DNA of 64,000 nucleotides, from the NCBI RefSeq assembly GCF_901933205.1, contig NC_044590.1:10505501-10569500 (forward strand). Direction: 5' to 3'. Positions within the stretch are counted from its first letter, which is position 1. Each line of letters opens with the position of its first letter. The notes beneath the pieces are model-generated. The model did not search any database. It saw only the letters and a program-made list of their open reading frames with translations, and had not been told where the DNA came from. Both the position numbers and the translations under genes were made by a program. Of the stretch, positions 47,935 to 61,272 are shown one piece after another. This DNA comes from Camarhynchus parvulus. Lineage: Eukaryota > Chordata > Aves > Passeriformes > Thraupidae.

Positions 47935-50811
47935 CTCCCATGAGAGTGCTGTAGCTGGCAGGGTAATGAGACAGAAATGTGATGGAGCCTGAGCTGCCAT
48001 TCCCTGCTCTGCTCCTGCTCAGTGCCCACACTCTGCCCTGGCCCTGTGAGCACCTGCAGCAGGAGGCAGAGATGCACAGGGACACACCTCCCTCCTCTGC
48101 TGCTTCAAGGACTTGATTTGTTAAAGCTTCCATAAGAAAAGTGCTTACACGGGCAAGGATTAAGTGGGAAGGATGTGTTACTCATCCTCCTGCAGTCCTA
48201 CCCTCAAGGATGTCTCTGCTCTCAAAGCCATTTCTGATCATCTCCTGGTGGTTTGGCTGCAGGGCGCTGGCCAGGGGCTGCCAGGGTGTCTCAGTGTGGG
48301 GAGCAGGGACGCCTGCATTGCTGCACCAGCTGCCCAGAGCCTGCATTGCTGCCTGCTGCTTGCCTGCTTTTGTATTCCCTTGATTTAAAGCCATCCTGCA
48401 GCATCTGGGGATTCATTTTGCTCAGATGTGCTACTTACGTTTGTAAGGTTTGCAGAGAGCAAGAATTATCTTAATTCATAGTAATATTTCCAGGCAAAGA
48501 TTGTGGGTGCTTCTTTTTCTTGTCTGTTCATGTTTTGGCTCACAGAGGATTTGCTTTCTATCTGGGTTTGGAGGGATGTGATTTCTTTGTTTGATTTTCC
48601 TTCCCAAATATCCTGTCAGCTGCATGCTGAAGGAAAACTTCTGTCTGAAAAATAGAATCATACCTTATTTTAGGCTTCCCTGCCCTAATCTCTGCTCAGG
48701 TGGCTGGAATTGTATGTAAAAATGATGGAGACAGGAGATAATCTGCCAGTCTCTACTCTCTCCAGTTCTGGTGGTGACATCCCAGCTGTTTCCAATCTTC
48801 ACCTTCCTGGAGAACCCATTTCCATGATGATAACCATTTGTCAGCTTTTAATCTCCCAGTGCAGATGTGACAAAATAGTTTCATAACCCGCTTGCGTGCA
48901 TCAGGCTGCTCACTTCTATTTTGGGAGAGCAGGGCTGACTAATGTGCAGCTCTGGCTGATGGTGTGTGACACTGCTGTGCCAAAGGCTGTCACAGTGCAG
49001 CAAAAGCCTCCAGAAAGGGGCTGACTGCAGGGATTTTTTAGTATCAGCTGGAAACACAAAGCAAAAGCATCACAGAAAGGCTGGAGAGAGCCCTGAATTG
49101 CGACTCACAGGAGTCTCTGTGGCTGTGCAGTCACCAGGGCAGAGGGGAGGGACATCCCCCTGCTGTCCCTCTGCAGCCCGGCCCATTGCAGCAGGGCTGG
49201 AGGGAAACAGGGCCAAAAGCAGGGGCTGGTGGCTCAGTGCTGCTCCAAAGGCTGCAGAGCAGGCAGTGGCTGCTCCACTGTCACAAGGGGTGCCAGCAAG
49301 CCTGACATCCCCAGGGACAATTCTGTGGGTCACCCGTGGGATGAGAAAGTGGAGGGGTAATGGGGAACAATTTGAGCATTGTGCCATCTGAAGTGTGCTT
49401 TGCTTGTGGGAAGGGGATAAAGCACTAAAATCTAATGGAGCTGCATTGAGTGTGGGGGAACATCAGGTTATATGGTTGGATATTCCATCTTCACTTGCAC
49501 ACACAGAGTGGCCATTTGACTGTGTGTGCTTATCTGATTTGGTCTCCTTAAAGCTCAAAGAAAAGAAAGTCAAACACTCATCCCAAGTAAGGGTCTAGAC
49601 GTTCAACTGCTCCTAAATAACCTACTGTGTTAAATTTAAAAAATAATTTAAATTTCAATAAGTCTCAATATGCCGACAATTTAATATGAAGAGGAAATGT
49701 GGCTGGAATATAATCAATATTTTGATCAATCAAGGAATTTCATTTTGGGAAGTAGCAGTATGGAGGGAAAATGGCAAAAGTCCTCCTTGTCTTGAGAGCA
49801 TATTTGGTTAAATCAGAAAGTTGGTAGAAAGAAAATGCATTTTCCAATTGTGCCTTATGAACCCACTAACAAGCTTGTGAAATGTGTGCATGGAAATCCT
49901 GACAATGTTGTTTTCCTAATAGTAATAATACTTAAATATAAGTAAAGATGGGAATGAGTCCAAAGCAGAGTCCAGGCATAAATCCTACCATTTATCATCT
50001 GTGTTCTTCTGGAAACAAGAAGTGACTGGCATCCGTGCTTAATTCAAACTAAATAGCCTATAAAACAAGTTCCCTAAGGCCAATAATAATAATAATATCA
50101 GGAGAAATGAATATAAGGATGATTGAATACAGGATATGCTGAGGAGTGAATATGGGATATAGATACATATCATGGACAGGCTGCTGTTTATGGTGTGCTG
50201 GGAACTCCAATCCATCATCTGACCAGAAAATATAATGCAGTTAGAATCAAAAAAGATGCCTCTGTCTGGAGCAATGCATGGATGTTATAAACCAGCAAAT
50301 GCAAATGATTAATCAAAAGCAGCGAGCGGGCCAAAGTACAATATCACCAAGCAATAATTCAAATCACAGCTGTGATTATGAGAAATAACCTTAAATCTGC
50401 TATTTAATTAATATTAAGCTCCTGACACCCTCTAGGATGGGGCACACAGGCCTTCTCAGGCTAATATGATAATAGAGAAAATATTATGTTCCTTAGAAAT
50501 TTCAGGAAGGGTATTAACCATGGCAGGCTCTCAGGTCTGTGTGTATAAACCATGTTCTCTGCACCCAAACATTGCCAGGTTTCCTGGGATCAAGCACCCC
50601 TTGTGAGAGACCCCATCTCAGGCTGGCTCAGCGCTCCCATCACCTTTGGGGTCTCTCTTTTGGTGTTGCCCCATCCTGCTGTGGATCCTGATCCTTTTTG
50701 CCTGCCAGGAAAAAAGAGAGATCCCCTGCGAGACCTTGCTGAGCAAGGCTGGCTGCAGCAGCTCCCGTTGCCTCAGGGTGGGATGAGGTGCCCAAATGAG
50801 CTTCAGAGGAG

Positions 50812-50922
50812 ATCCCAGAATGGTTTGGGTTGGAAGGAGCCCTGAAAACTCATCTCCACCCAACCCCTGCCATGGGCAGGGACACCTTCCCCTGGAGCAG
50901 GCTGCTGCAAGCCCTGAGGATG
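50812..50922 (-). mobile_element. CR1 LINE 3' fragment
   Basis: CAGAATGGTTTGGGTTGGAA and CCTGCCATGGGCAGGGACAC mark the reverse complement of a CR1 3' end. It is short and 5'-truncated. Confidence 0.88.
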
Positions 50923-51146
50923 ATCTGACACCCTCAGCAGCCCAGGCTATGAGCAGAGAGGTGTCTTGCCCTTGCTCCCAGAGCCTGGGTGTTAGACAGA
51001 AGCTGATCCACAGCATGAAGCCTTTCCCAGCCAGGTGCAGATAGAAATATCTTTGTAGGAAGATTGTAGGTTTGCTTCATTAATGGAGTGACTGACTCTT
51101 TGCCTGGGAATTGAGCAGCTTCCTTCACCTTCCCCATCTTTGTGAG

Positions 51147-51167
51147 AGTGTGTGTGTGTGTGTGTGG
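51147..51167 (+). repeat. GT dinucleotide microsatellite
   Basis: About ten GT units in intergenic sequence. Confidence 0.9.
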
Positions 51168-53908
51168 TAAATGACCTTTGGAATGAAAATATTAACAGAA
51201 AAGGAAAACATGATTGTAATTTATGAAATGTTAGCCCAGCTGCCTCTGGGGGGGAACAGACCTTTCAGCCCTGCAAGCTGCTACATTGCTGGGTGCCTGC
51301 ATTGACACAGGTGCATTTAAAGAGTCAATTAGGGGGAAGATGTGTATTTACACAGCCCAGATTAATTTCATATTTTGGTAACTTTCTTTTTAAACAGTTG
51401 AGACTACTGATGCTGCTCAAAGAGGTTGCTTGTTGAGAAAGGGCTGGAGGAGGTTCCAGAGCGAGGAGATGAAGCCCAAACCTCTGGTAACAAAACATTT
51501 GGGTGGTCACTGCACCCTGAGAGAGCATCAGATTGAGCAGCCCCTGCCCGTGCTGGAGCAACTCTTGATGGTGGGATGTGGGCTCTTGAATGTTGGGAAA
51601 TGGCTGCAAATACCTGTCAAACTTCCAGGGATGTTTTCTGCAGGAGAACAACAGAAGTGGGTTCTCTCTGTGCTCTCTTGGCAGTTGCTTTGTGCAATTT
51701 GATTTCCTGGGTAAAAACCCTGAGTTTCTGTCTTCATTACTGCCCAGGGGCTTCCACACAGGGCTATTAAAACCTTAAAAGACTCTCTTTGAGGCAGATC
51801 AATGCAAAATGAAATGGAGGCAAATTGCTTATTGCTGAGGAAAATACAGCACTGTGAATAACAAGGAAGAAAATGCAGCTGAAGGCTCAAATTGAATCTC
51901 TATTATGCTTGTGATTAAAGATAATGTGCTACGGAAGGGGACTACTGGAGGGTTTCTGTGCTAGGTTGGATGGCTAAAAACATGGTGATTGTGGCTGCTG
52001 GGCCCTCATTGGCCTGGGTTTGATATCTAAATTATAGGGTTATTACCCAGAAATGGGTTTGATGATCTGTCTGAAAGGCAGAGCCCCTCCACAGCCCAGC
52101 TGGCTGGGGGCACTTGTCCTGCTTGGGGCTTGGAAACTCTGGCTTTCTGTTTTCCTTGGCAACTCAGGGTTTGTGGTTCTTTGCATAATAGTTTTGGGGT
52201 TGTTTAAGAGGCTTAAGAAATTAAACATGGATAGGTCCTTCCAGTCACCTACATTCCCATGTAAACCTCAGAGTGTTCATGCGGGACTGCTTTGCTTTAA
52301 AGCTGGGGATTTTCTTGTTTATTTTAATGAAGTTGATGTCCTTTATTGATGAGGGTGATATATGGAGTGACAGCACAAGATTTGTGATGTTTTCCAGAAT
52401 AAACTTGTATGTTTATAAGTAGTTGATGTTGTAAGCAATGGCTGAAGATTTGTATTTGGCAAATTTAATTACATTTGAAATGAGTTTGGGCTTGAACTTG
52501 GGAGATACTGCTTTCTGTTTAAAACAAAACTGTTCTCTAGGATGAGAAGAAGATTTCAGTGACATGTTTGTATTTAGTAAGCTCAAGGCACTTTTCACAA
52601 ACTTCAGAACCATTCAGCATCACAAGTTGTTTTCTCCAGGAAATCTTTCCTGCTCTGCATCCTCAGCCCCCACAAGCCCCGATGTGGGAATTGCTGCTAT
52701 CAGCTGCCTGCAGTGTTCTGCTCCTGGCTTATCTGCTCCTGGCACAGAAAGGACACTGACAACTGCTAATCAACCTCGAGCACACAGATCTCCCTGAAAC
52801 ATCAACAGCATCTGCTCTGCTCCCTCTTCTTTATTTCCTTCTCATCTTACTGGAGGGGGGAGCATCCTTTGCTGTCTGCAATCTCCTAAGCTTAAAAATT
52901 GGAGCTCAGTTAATTGTGCTTATTGAGCTGCTGCATCTTCATTTAGCTGAACCTTAATTTGAAGAACAGAGCAATTGAAATTTGGAGTTTTGTGTTACCC
53001 ACCTAGTTTTTAACACTAAGGCCAGATCTCTCCCTGGCACCAGTAACAGCAGTGTTTGTACTGGCGCTGGGTGGTGCAGCCCTGCTCCCAGCCCCTTTAC
53101 TTTTGGGGACCTGCTGCAAATCTTGTTTCCTTGGAGATCCAGCCTGGCTGGTGGCTTGTTGGTGTCACCTCTGGGTCACCCTCTCTGTTAGTGCCAAGTG
53201 GTTTTTTGGTGACCCACAGAACCCAGTCAGTGCCACTGCAGGTGCCAAGGGGCTCGTGTGACAAACTGCTCCTCAGCAAAGGACAAGAGGAAAGATGCTC
53301 TAGTGAGATCTACATCCTCTGCAGGAGGGCAGGCCAAGCTGGGATTTGGTCTGTCACCCTCACAGGTATCTGAGCTGGCCAGTTCTTTCACCTTGGTGTT
53401 TCTTGGATTATTTTGTAAAAAAAAAATCCACACAAACAAAATTCATTTTTTCTTTCCATATTCTAGTCACCACTCCTATTTCTCCTGCTGCTCTGGCTGT
53501 CATTGCCTGGGACATTAATATCCCAGTTGTCATCAGTGCACCAATAGCAAATGTTTCTGCAGCAATGTGGAGCCAAGAGAGGACTCAGGGTCCTGGGGAC
53601 AGGATGCATCTAGGGAGGGTTTGGCTGAAGAACTTAAACATGTGTTTGGTGTTTCTGTGATTTTATTGAAAAATCACATAATGTGTGCAAGGCAAACCTC
53701 CAGCTCTAAGCTCTGTGCAATCTTTACTGTCCTTAAAGGAGGAAAAGGGGTGTGAAGAGGAAGGTGCAGCTGGTGGTTCCAGGGTGGAAAGGCTCCAGTC
53801 ACTGGTAGTGCAGCACTTTCCAGCGTGTCTTGGGTGATGTTCAGCTCTGTGGTGAGGACAAGGCAATGACTCCTGCCTTGTTCTGCGGCTCTTGTATGAC
53901 TGGTCCAT

Positions 53909-54581
53909 TGCTGGGAAGGATGAAAGTTTAACAAGGAAGTCTCACAAATATGGATGCTTAGCAGAAAGATTTTTAAATGTAGAGTCTGATGAAGGAATAG
54001 AGATGGAAGCAAGTTTTGATATAGAAGAGAAGAATTGCTGAGCCAGTCTTACTGGATAACCAAGAAGGCAAGGTTATGTTAGAAGGGGTTTTATGGCTTA
54101 GAGCAAGGGATAAACCCACCCCAAACAAGAAGATGTTTTTACCAAGCAGAAAGAAGCACAGGCAAACAAGGCAGCAAGTGTTGCAAGTAGAAAAAAGGTC
54201 TCAGAATTTTTCCACTGCAAGAAAACTGAAAAACAACTTCTAGCTTAAACTGTAATGTACTGACTTTTAGTGGTTGGAGAACAGTAACATGAATATGGTA
54301 ATTACAGTAGTTATGATAGGCTATAGATAATAGTTAAGGCATTGATTGGTTCTACTGTATTAAGATGCTCAGCAAAGAAAAGTAAATAATGCATTGTAAC
54401 CAAAACCAAAGGGTCTCCAGGCCTGCCTGCAGCTGGAGCTGACAGCTGTAGGCACAGCTCTGTCACCCACCACCCTGGACTGCTATAACTCTTGGATGGA
54501 ATAAACTGCATTTTGTATACAATAAACTGCATTTTGGAGAGCTCCTGGAGTCCCACATCTCTCATTCTCATTTCTCTTACA
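53909..54581 (+). mobile_element. Solo LTR, same family as 27657-28352
   Basis: It aligns along its whole length with the intron 3 LTR. It starts TG and ends CA, with imperfect flanking 6-mers GTCCAT (53903-53908) and GTTCAT (54582-54587). It has two rather than three AATAAACTGCATTTTG-like units. No internal viral sequence is present. Confidence 0.85.
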
Positions 54582-56267
54582 GTTCATGTGCATCTCCCAG
54601 CAGCTCTTTGTGGCTGATGGAAAAGCCAGTGTGTGTCCATGGAGAGGTTCAGCCTGGCCGTGTCACCCACCCCCCCATGTTTGGTTATTTAATGTGAACA
54701 AACAAGGTCAAAGATAATATAACTCCCCCTCCTCCTTTCACAATCCTTCTACTGTAATTTTTTAAGAGCCAGCCATGTGTGAGATCAGCAAAGGTTAAAT
54801 TGTCAGGCTCTCTTAGCAAAGGAGAGATTTGACTCCTAGCCTGAGGCAGGGTTATCTACCCTGAGCTGTTACATTGCTTGTTAGATGCTGCTTTTTCATG
54901 GCCAAAACACATCAACAGCACAGCCCCACTAGCCCTGCTGGGTTTAATCAGTCTGTGCAAACCTGGTCTAACACACCCTGGTAACCTGCTACCCACAACT
55001 CATCCAACTGCAGGCTGGCATTGCACTTTTATTGGCTCCTGCCAGGAAGAAATGTTTTGTTTCTCTGCATCCAGTATCTGGTGAGTAGGGACTGGGGATT
55101 ATTAGATTTATTAGATTATTATTAGATGTATTTTCAGATTCATGCTGCTACAGATGAACAAGGCTTGTGTTTCTTGTGTTTGTGCACAGGGCACAGAGTT
55201 GACTCATGGCATGGCTGTGAGTGCTGGCTGATTGCCTCTGCTTCATCAGGGAATTGAGGAAATTTAACTGCCATTGCATGAGTTCATCCTCATTGAAATT
55301 TATACAAATACAACCTGGAGGTGTATTGCTGTGAGGGGCTGCTGAGGGAGAACCTGTGACTTGACAACAGCAGATTTTGCTGGTCCCGACAAGCCTTGGT
55401 GTGGCTTTTCTTACACAGAAAATGAAGTTGCAGCGCAGCAAAACCTGCATTGCAGCTGCAGTGGGGGCCCATCCGTCTGGACCATCTGGCAGAGCCAAGA
55501 GTGGCTGAGCCTGCAGGCTCAGGCTCCTGTGACACACTGAGGGCAGCCATGCATGAGCAAAAGCACTGCTCATTCTATCAGCAGGAACAGCCCCAAACAC
55601 AAGGAGGGCTTTGCAGTGACAGTCATTGCTGTGAAATCTATTGCAGTTAATTCTTCCCAGCGAGGAAGGCAGAGCTCACCTCTACCACAGGCTGGATTTC
55701 TCTTGACCAAGCATAGATGTTGCCATGCTCCATTTTCATGTCTCTCATCTCATGATGAAGGTCGTGGTTTCTTTAGCCCATCCTTGCAGATTTCCTGAAT
55801 ATGGAGTAGAATCAAGCAGGAAAAATTGCAAGTCCAGCAATGTTGCATCAGTCTCGAGTATCCAACATTGGGTGGTTTTCTTTCTGCCTGGTTCTTCTAG
55901 GCACTCCTCTTTAACTAATACACTCATAAAATCAATATTTTGGTAATCAGCTCCCAACTGCTGGTACAGAATAGCTCCAAACTTCTTTAAAAAGCCAGCA
56001 GAGCCATTTTTATGAGTGTTATGAGTGGAAATGTGTTATGAGTGATGCAGTGGAAATGTGGACAGTGGTACAGCCACAGCAGGTCAGGGTGAAAGCCCAT
56101 CCCTGTTTCAGCTCAGATTGAGACATTGATAGGGACCTTACGGGTGATTTTCTGCACCCTGGGTGCCAAATTAAAATATCTACAAGCCTAGAAGAGTCAG
56201 AATTTTAGGCATTAAAGCTGCCAATGTTTAAAGTGGATTTTGGGAGGAAGTCTAGCTGATCTATACT

Positions 56268-56400
56268 GGCTCAATGATAGGTGGGATGGCACTTTGAGCA
56301 AACTCTTCTAGTGGAAGTTGTCCTCACCCATGTCAGGGTGGTTGGACCTAGATGGTTTTTAAAGATCCTTCCCAACCCCAACCAGCCTGTGATTCTCTGA
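56268..56400 (+). mobile_element. CR1 LINE 3' fragment, degraded
   Basis: GGTTGGACCTAGATGGTTTTT, AAAGATCCTTCCCAACCC and the tail GTGATTCTCTGA identify a CR1 3' end. Confidence 0.82.
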
Positions 56401-57380
56401 CCTTTCTTTCCCTGACATGGGCTGTTTGTTTCTCCAGTGTCTCCATGCCCCTGCAGACAAAAAACAATCTTTGCTTTCACGTTGGGACTCAGACAAACAA
56501 AGGCATCAGCAGCAGCCCCCAGAGAGGCTGGGCTGTAATTGAGGTTATTAGCTTTGCTATTTTTCAGAGCACAGAGCAGGCTGGCATGAAGCCAAGCCTT
56601 CCCTGAGCAGCAGCATCTCTGCTGCTCCAGCAGCCTCTGCATTCCCCACCTCCTGCTCCCTCCCCAGCCCCTGCTGCCTCTGCTGTCTCTTCCCCACACT
56701 GCCAATCCCCTGCTCACCAGGGAGCCTTTCAAATGGCAGCGTGTCTGGCTAAAAATAAAATGAAATTTTAATGACTGCAAAATATCCCCCTTTCCACCCA
56801 ATTGCTCTCTGGAGGAAAGGGGAGGGCTGGGAAGTCAGGGAATGCCCAGGAGTTGGTGCAGGGGTTGATGCTTCTCACCTGCTTTGCTGGGATGGTAGGG
56901 AGGAGTAAAGAAACAGATCAGATTCTTTAATTAATCATTTTTTAAATTTATTTTATTACTTTGTGGTGCTGTGAATGAAGAAAATTTGCTGGGAATCATT
57001 TGTTTGACTCGGGAGTGGCACACAGAGGCTCATGGCTCTGTTCATACAGCTGCAGTGTAACTGATACTGAGCACAGAACGTGTTCTGGGCTCTGACCAGC
57101 ACCTCCAAATCTGCCCCAGCTTGGGCTCTCTGGGGGAGCCAGACTGGCAGAAACTCCTGAGCACCCAGCCAGACCCTCGTGGTGGAGTCCCATTGGCACC
57201 CTGGACCTTGTGGCTGGTTTTCAGAGATACCCCAGTGCTGCAGAGTCTGCTCAGCCAGGGGTGAATCTGTCACTGTCCCCCAGTTTTTCCCATGGGACAA
57301 GGCAGTGTTATAACATTGGTGTTTGTGGTCACTTATCCACATTGCTGAACCACTGAGTGCCTTCCTCCACCTCCCTGAGA

Positions 57381-57547
57381 CCAGCACCTCCCTGCCTCTC
57401 TCCTGGCAGTGCTTGTAACCTATTTAAGAAATTCTATGGAGACACTGGATTAACCTGTAAACCAATAGTAAGGCAACATATTTCACCAGGATGGGGCTGG
57501 GAGGGGAAACAGCCACGGGTGCTTTGATCCTCACAGGGTTTCCTGCA
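57381..57547 (+). repeat. Local direct repeat, copy 1
   Basis: This matches 60209-60395 from CCAGCACCTCCCTGCC to GGGTTTCCTGCAG, differing mainly by a 20-odd-base insertion in copy 2. It is not a CR1 or an LTR that I recognise. The copies are 2.8 kb apart. Confidence 0.85.
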
Positions 57548-59486
57548 GGGAAAAGCAATCCCTGTGGCACTGTTGTAGCATTATGACGACCTTCCTCATG
57601 TGAAATCATCCTCTGGGGATTTGCAAACACCAACATTTTCTGCTCAGAGCTGATAAAGACCTTTCCCTGCCTGTAGATCCTTGCTCAGAGTGGCACAGAA
57701 AGCCTCGAAGCTGGAGCATCAGAGCTGCTGCAGTCCTGCAGCCAGGATGGGGCACCCCAGGAGCTGGATCAGTCCCACAGCACCTCACTGTGCTGGCTGC
57801 TGGGAAGCTCAGCGGGAATCCCGTGCTTATCCAGCCTCCCTGGCTGCTCCTCTGCCAGGTACACGCTGGCAAAATCCCAAGGGTGCAGCTCAGCACAAGC
57901 AGCAGCCCTGTAGAGGAAAACAATCACATCACCCTGCTGGGATTCCCCTCTTTCCTCAATAAAAACCCCATCACCACAATCACTTTTTCATCCTGTGTTT
58001 GCTCAGTCAGAAAACATAAAGGCACTCGTTATTTTTATGTGCTCTGTGACTTTATAGATGAATGTGACATTTCTGACTGCCATAGTTTGATGAGCAAAAC
58101 AAGGTATTGGCATCTAAAAATTAGTGATGGGTGCTTTACAAATGTCTGGATACCCAAAAATAGCTGCAGAAAACAGTGCTGCTTGTACATTTTAAGCACA
58201 AGAACAAGCAATGAAAGCGTTCCCAGAACTGCTCGAGGGAATAGCAGACTTTTCATTTAAGGCTGTATTATTTAATTGGATAATCTGATGAAATATATAG
58301 GTTATGTGAGGACCTGATGCTATCCCCTTTAGGAACTGCTGCATATAGGCAGAAATAAAATAACAGCCAATTGCATGGGAGGGAGAGCTACAATAAATGC
58401 TATTTTTGATCCAATTGCTCTGGAGAAATTGGTGGCAGATGCATCATGCTGCTATTTGGTTAAAAGGGCTGTTTTCTCCCAGATGAATCAGTTTATTACT
58501 GTAGTGAACTGGCCTTTACTAAAATAATTGATTAAGTCAGAGCCATTGATAGGTGCTATTTTGTTGGAATTTCCATCTTTCATTTATCCTGTGCTTGATT
58601 TACATACATATGTATAAAAATGCCAAATGGCTGTGCCTTGCCATGGCTGTGCTGCATGAATGGGTGTCAGTGAGAGGTGCTGGAGCTGCCCTTGGATCCC
58701 TGTGGTTTTGGGTTTGGTAGCTGTCACACCGGTCCTGGCAGTTGAGTAAGCTGGATATATTTAACTCAGCTTTTCCTGTGTCTGAGCAGGGGATTTGCCA
58801 TAGCCTGTGGCTGGCTGTTTATTAGCATAACTTAATGGCTGGCTATAAATAGAAATGAATGGAGGTGCAGACAGAGACTTGCTTTACTAACCTGTCTCTT
58901 GGGCCCTTGCCTGTGATCTTCCTTTTTTCTAGATTTTTTTCCTCCCTTTTCCACGGTAATAAATAGTTAAAAACGCAATTACAATGTTAATTTGTTGTGT
59001 TAATGTGCTACAGCAGGAAGCCAAAGGGAGCTGCTCTGGCAAACTGGAGAGCCAGTCAGCTCCCATTAACCACCCAGGCTGCTGGGGGACTCCTGTGCCC
59101 CTGAAAACCGGGAAACACAATCAGCATCTTATCGAGGCTGACACCGAAGTGATGCAATCAGGCTCAAGTGTCCCACAAGGACCGCGGCACTGAATAAAGA
59201 TAAAGCCACTCAGCCTTTTCCTGCTTCACCGGGGTCATTGGGAAGGGAAGGATGTCATTAACCAAGCAATAAATCTCATTCCTGAGCCTTCCAGTTTTGG
59301 GTTTCTCCCCTGCAGCCCCTCCATGATGCAAGGCAGGGGATGGCACCCAGGACCCCTTTGTCCCTGCATGGAGAGCTCTCCCCACTGCTTGTCCAGTGTT
59401 GGAACCCAAGAAATTCCTCTGGCTGCCCTGGAGGACTTGAGACCCTGCCCAGGGGGCTCAGAGACCTTGGCACAGAACCCAGGACC

Positions 59487-59975
59487 CCTGTGCCTTTGAA
59501 TTAGCCCTTGGAAAAAACAATTACCAACCTTTATATGAAGAATTACAAGTCAAAATAGTTTAAGCAGAATAGTAGTTAGCTTGTCACAGGGTGAAAAATA
59601 GATTTTTGAGGTTTTCGGAATAGGAGCTCAGGGTCCCAAGATGGAGGAATTTGGGCATGCCTTGCCCTTTTTCCTTCTTCTTCTTGGCCTCCATCTTCTG
59701 GGTGATGTTGGCACTTTTGGATTGGTTTAGAGTAGAAGCTCACTGTCTAACATTGATGAAGTTATGGTAAATAATGTACATGTAGTTTTTAGTATAAAAA
59801 GATAACATTGCCCTGAGGGTGTCAGTGTGCCTCTGTCTGGCCTGCTGGATGGATGTCAGCAGGCCAGAGAGATAATTTTATAGATAAGAAACAATAAACA
59901 ACCTTGAGAATGAGAACTGAAGAGTTCTGACTCCTTCTTTGACAGCTGGGCTGGGAAAAGAGACGTTCTAACACA
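59487..59975 (+). mobile_element. Probable ERV LTR
   Basis: The stretch has a TATAAAAAG box about 130 bases before an AATAAACAACC polyadenylation signal, a GAGAACTGAAGAGTTCTGAC segment after it, and ends TTCTAACA. It is followed by TCTGGGGGTCACTCTGAGA, which looks like a degraded primer-binding site. No target duplication was identified. Confidence 0.55.
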
Positions 59976-60208
59976 TCTGGGGGTCACTCTGAGAAGCTAA
60001 AGCCCCAAGAGTGCAGAGAGAATCCTGCTGGGGGCAGTTCAGGGGTCCTTGGGCTCCAGCACAGGCTGTTGTCCTTCCCTCAATCCATCCCTTTTTTCTG
60101 CTTCTGCTGCTGTTTGATCAAGGGCTTCATTCCCCCTCTCACAGTGCTTTCCATGGCTCTCCTCTGCCCCGCAGCAGCTGGAAGCTGTCCAGACCTCCAA
60201 ACTGTGAT

Positions 60209-60395
60209 CCAACACCTCCCTGCCTCTCTCCTGGCGGTACTTATAACCTATTTACAATAAGAATTTCTATATAAGAAATTATATGGAGACATTAGATTCA
60301 CCTGTAAATCAATAGTAAAGAAACATATTTAACCAGGATGGGGCTGGGAGGGAAAACAGCCACAGGTGCTTTGATCCTCACAGGGTTTCCTGCAG
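60209..60395 (+). repeat. Local direct repeat, copy 2
   Basis: The partner of 57381-57547. The extra bases come from a small internal duplication of an AAGAATTTCTATA-like unit. The copy lies about 230 bases after the LTR that ends near 59975. Confidence 0.85.
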
Positions 60396-61164
60396 TGTTC
60401 CTTAACACCTTGTTCTTTAAGGGACAGCAGGTTTTTCATCTCCTCCCTGTTTATCTGACGCTCCAGGTTCTCTCCCAGTGAATATGGCAAAGGCAGAAGT
60501 GTTTTCTGCTCTTTAAACTGCAAGGATTTCTCCTGCCATGGGCAGACATCCCTCAGGTGAAGAGGCCAAATTGTGAATTAAGATCTGAAATGTTGTTCTT
60601 GAGAATGATCTGGCTGCTGCTGCTGCAGTTCTTGTGGGGCCTAAACCACTCTGTGGGTGTTTCAGTGCTCTCCGCACATGGAAATTATCTGTATACCAGG
60701 TAGGAATGCTCAGATTTGTCCTTAATATGTCTATTCCATTGCACCTCTCCTTCCTTATGAATGCTTACAAAGTACAACCTGCTTCAGCAGCACCACTTAG
60801 AATTTATTAGAAGACCAAACACAGCCTTAATCAAATACATTTTTGGTCAGGTCTTACATAAATAAGTAAACCAGTCTCCAAAGCAGATGATTTGCTAGTA
60901 ATAGAAAAATATCTTTTTATTGTAGCAGCTGGCTTTTCAAGGAATTAAAACTCATTAGACTCTACCATTTAGGGGCAAAATAAAAGGCTTTTAAACATCA
61001 ATTCAGAATCCATTTACAGGCTCTCTCAAGGCCCTGTGTTACCACATGGATCCAGGGTTATGTCTCCTAATAAAATACTGGGAAGTGTAGAAAAGCAATT
61101 GGGGAACTGGAATTTCTGAAAGATCTCCTTTTTTTTATGAAAATATGTGTTTAGATGCTAAACT

Positions 61165-61272
61165 ACCATTAAAAACAAAACAAAAACAAAACAAAAAAAA
61201 AAAACCCCCACAAAAAACCAAAAACCAGAACAAAAAAAAAAATCCCCAAACCAAACAAAAAAACCACCCCCA
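61165..61272 (+). repeat. A/C-rich low-complexity tract
   Basis: Runs of AAAAC and AAAACC units with poly-A blocks and only one G. It could be the decayed tail of a retroposon, but no body is recognisable next to it. Confidence 0.85.

Larger units (their letters stand above)
47935..53908. other. Intergenic, no gene seen
   Basis: It contains one CR1 (50812-50922), a GT run and an AT-rich, repeat-poor block at about 49600-50530. No coding exon is supported on either strand. Confidence 0.5.
54588..59486. other. Intergenic, no gene seen
   Basis: It holds a degraded CR1 (56268-56400) and copy 1 of the local repeat (57381-57547). No coding exon is supported. AT-rich unique stretches near 58260-58620 have no identified role. 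Confidence 0.5.
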
